DNA of 64,000 nucleotides. Source: Bacillota bacterium (GTDB lineage Bacteria > Bacillota > Clostridia > Lachnospirales > Lachnospiraceae). A program made the translations under genes and the position numbers. The stretch is from the NCBI GenBank assembly GCA_023407575.1, contig JAEYLX010000032.1, positions 124,001 to 188,000 on the forward strand. The letters are read 5' to 3'. Below, one piece after another: positions 62,733 to 64,000 of this stretch (the stretch's first letter is position 1; the number at the start of each line of letters is the position of its first letter). The notes beneath the pieces were generated by a model, which worked only from the letters and a program-made list of their open reading frames with translations, did not search any database and was not told where the DNA came from.

Positions 62733-63440
62733 ATGAAAATAAGATGTGTTTGGGAACACAATGGAGACGATTCAATCCTGTATTCAGATAATTACATAGG
62801 TGCGTTTACAAGAGGGCAAACAAAGGAAGTGGCTTTGAAAAAAATGCAGGCAGAAGTAAAATCATATATAAATTGGAAAGGAGAAACGGCACCAGAATCG
62901 TTAATACCAGAGATTGTACAGCAGAAAGAAAGCACATTACAAGTTTGTGATGCAGATTCAGATGTACTGTTTGAAGAGGAAATTAAACCTTTATCCAATA
63001 ATGAATATATACAGTTAAAAAAGTTGGCTTTGAAATCTGCTATAGATTTTTTGAGTCTGTATAATGAAATTCCTGATAAAAACAAGAGTGTTTTACCTAA
63101 AAGGGTAACCTTTTATGGTGATGTTCCTAGAACTGCAAATGAGATGTATGAACATACGAAAAATGTAAATTCCTATTATTTTGGTGAAATAGGCGTTAAA
63201 GTAAATAATAATGGAACGATCTATGAGTGCAGAAAAAGGGGGTTCGAACGATTGGAACAATACCCTGATTTCTTGGAGAATAACGTTATTACAGGAAGCT
63301 ATGGAGAATTGTGGTCACTTAGAAAAGTATTACGGCGTTTTATTTGGCATGATAGAATACATGCAAAGGCAATGTATAAAATGGCACTAAAAACGTTTGA
63401 TAAAGAGTCTATTGATAATGTATTTAAATTTGTATTGTGA
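62733..63440 (+). CDS. HicB-like N-terminal domain fused to a DinB-like domain
   Basis: This is a 235-residue soluble protein. Residues 1-50 have the strand-helix pattern of the HicB antitoxin fold (SDNYIGAFTRGQTKEVALKKMQAE in part). From about 115 it looks like a four-helix DinB/YfiT-type domain: RTANEMYEHTKN near 132 and IWHDRIHAKAM near 210 supply three His at the usual metal positions. No HicA toxin gene is adjacent, so it is probably not a working antitoxin. GGGAG lies about 10 bases before the ATG. It is a single-gene unit with a hairpin on each side. DinB-fold enzymes often use small thiols; substrate unknown. Confidence 0.65.
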   Translation: MKIRCVWEHNGDDSILYSDNYIGAFTRGQTKEVALKKMQAEVKSYINWKGETAPESLIPEIVQQKESTLQVCDADSDVLFEEEIKPLSNNEYIQLKKLALKSAIDFLSLYNEIPDKNKSVLPKRVTFYGDVPRTANEMYEHTKNVNSYYFGEIGVKVNNNGTIYECRKRGFERLEQYPDFLENNVITGSYGELWSLRKVLRRFIWHDRIHAKAMYKMALKTFDKESIDNVFKFVL

Positions 63441-63458
63441 TTAAACACTTTTTATAAA

Positions 63459-63506
63459 TTAGCACCCTATTCTGATATGTCTCCTGTCAAGTAGAAAGGG
63501 TGCTAA
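63459..63506 (+). terminator. Hairpin after the HicB/DinB-like gene
   Basis: TTAGCACCCT (63459-63468) pairs perfectly with AGGGTGCTAA (63497-63506) around a 28-base loop. Only scattered Ts follow. The rest of the gap to 63822 holds an extended -10 box (TGATATGAT, 63762-63770) and nothing else recognised. Confidence 0.65.
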
Positions 63507-63822
63507 TTATGTTATAAAGTTAACTAAACAGTTATTCTAGAACGATTTTTTTTAACTAATAATTTCACTAATTCTGATTTTTCTGTATTTAACTTGTGAT
63601 AATCCAGTTGTTTCATTTGGAGATAACTGGTTCAACAATTCTTGTTTTCATTAGAAATTCTTGCATTCTTTTCCTCCATACATGATTCAATAAGTATCAG
63701 ATACATATTATGCTCGAAAAAATACAGATTGTGACAGAAAGATACAAAAAGAAGATTAAAGTGATATGATGTAATAGATTTTATTGTTGTCATAACTTAT
63801 AGAACAACAAATGGAGGAAAAG

Positions 63823-64000
63823 ATGAATAAATTATTAGCTGGACCTATGGAGTTATGGAGAAATTATAAGGAGAAGCATCCGAACATAGCGCAATTTCTT
63901 GTTTTTTTTATGTTAAGCAATGGTATTACTGTACTGCAAATGTTTTTAATGCCAGTATTAAAGGGGGTTTTTGGACACACTGGTCTTGTAGAAACAAGTT
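63823..64000 (+). CDS. GtrA-like membrane protein, N-terminal fragment (cut by window edge)
   Basis: The frame runs from ATG 63823 to the window end, 59 residues. GGAGG lies 6 bases before the ATG. A basic start (MELWRNYKEKHPN) is followed by a hydrophobic helix, IAQFLVFFMLSNGITVLQM. This resembles the first helix of GtrA-family proteins, which carry lipid-linked sugars across the membrane. Only a tentative call is possible from this fragment. Confidence 0.45.
   Translation, partial: MNKLLAGPMELWRNYKEKHPNIAQFLVFFMLSNGITVLQMFLMPVLKGVFGHTGLVETS

Overview
The window is AT-rich and gene-dense. It reads as the chromosome of an anaerobic Gram-positive of the Clostridia, most like a plant-polysaccharide-degrading Lachnospiraceae. 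The evidence is a clostridial-order Rnf complex (C-D-G-E-A-B), strong AGGAGG ribosome sites, many Gram-positive lipoproteins and secreted modular proteins, GHKL/LytTR two-component systems, and a GH3 enzyme with the permuted domain order known from rumen Firmicutes. No rRNA, tRNA, CRISPR array, phage or IS element was seen. All family names come from motif reading, not database searches.

Layout. 1-2.4 kb: the end of a TetR regulator, then a promoter overlapped by a perfect 13-bp-arm palindrome, driving an FMN-binding lipoprotein and a secreted FAD reductase. 2.6-8.1 kb: the complete rnfCDGEAB operon (ferredoxin:NAD+ oxidoreductase, ion pump). 8.3-17.0 kb, minus strand: a cyclic beta-1,2-glucan synthase that appears to be split into two adjacent genes. 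17.8-30 kb: large secreted proteins, namely a 2040-aa GH43 arabinanase-like protein with twelve MBG/YDG repeats, two secreted proteins of unknown function, and a metallophosphoesterase with an IPKTG cell-wall sorting signal. 30-42.5 kb: a LacI-type repressor divergent from a maltodextrin operon (binding lipoprotein, two permeases, GH31, GH13 neopullulanase type, GH77, GH13 lipoprotein) with two near-identical operator-like sites. 42.6-44.4 kb: an orphan 43-aa peptide gene between two related terminators, then a Cys-rich small protein with RtcB. 44.6-50.6 kb: a BspA-type leucine-rich surface protein, a paralogue of the 24 kb secreted protein, and an MFS transporter. 50.7-53.2 kb: a small hydrophobic peptide ORF, a GHKL kinase and a LytTR regulator, with a decayed tandem triplication at the kinase/regulator junction. 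53.7-62.6 kb: a permuted, doubly membrane-anchored GH3 enzyme, a lipoprotein, an NCS2/AzgA-type permease and a second LytTR/GHKL pair. 62.7-64 kb: a HicB-like/DinB-like fusion and the start of a GtrA-like membrane protein.

How the parts fit. Rnf couples reduced ferredoxin to NAD+ and an ion gradient. The TetR-linked surface flavoproteins next to it could be an electron outlet for a substrate that is probably not fumarate, because the usual fumarate-binding residues are replaced. The maltodextrin operon covers outside cleavage (amylase lipoprotein), uptake (MalEFG-like, with no ATPase gene here) and inside processing (GH31, GH13, GH77). The remaining secreted and signalling genes suggest a surface-active cell that senses peptides and degrades plant glycans.
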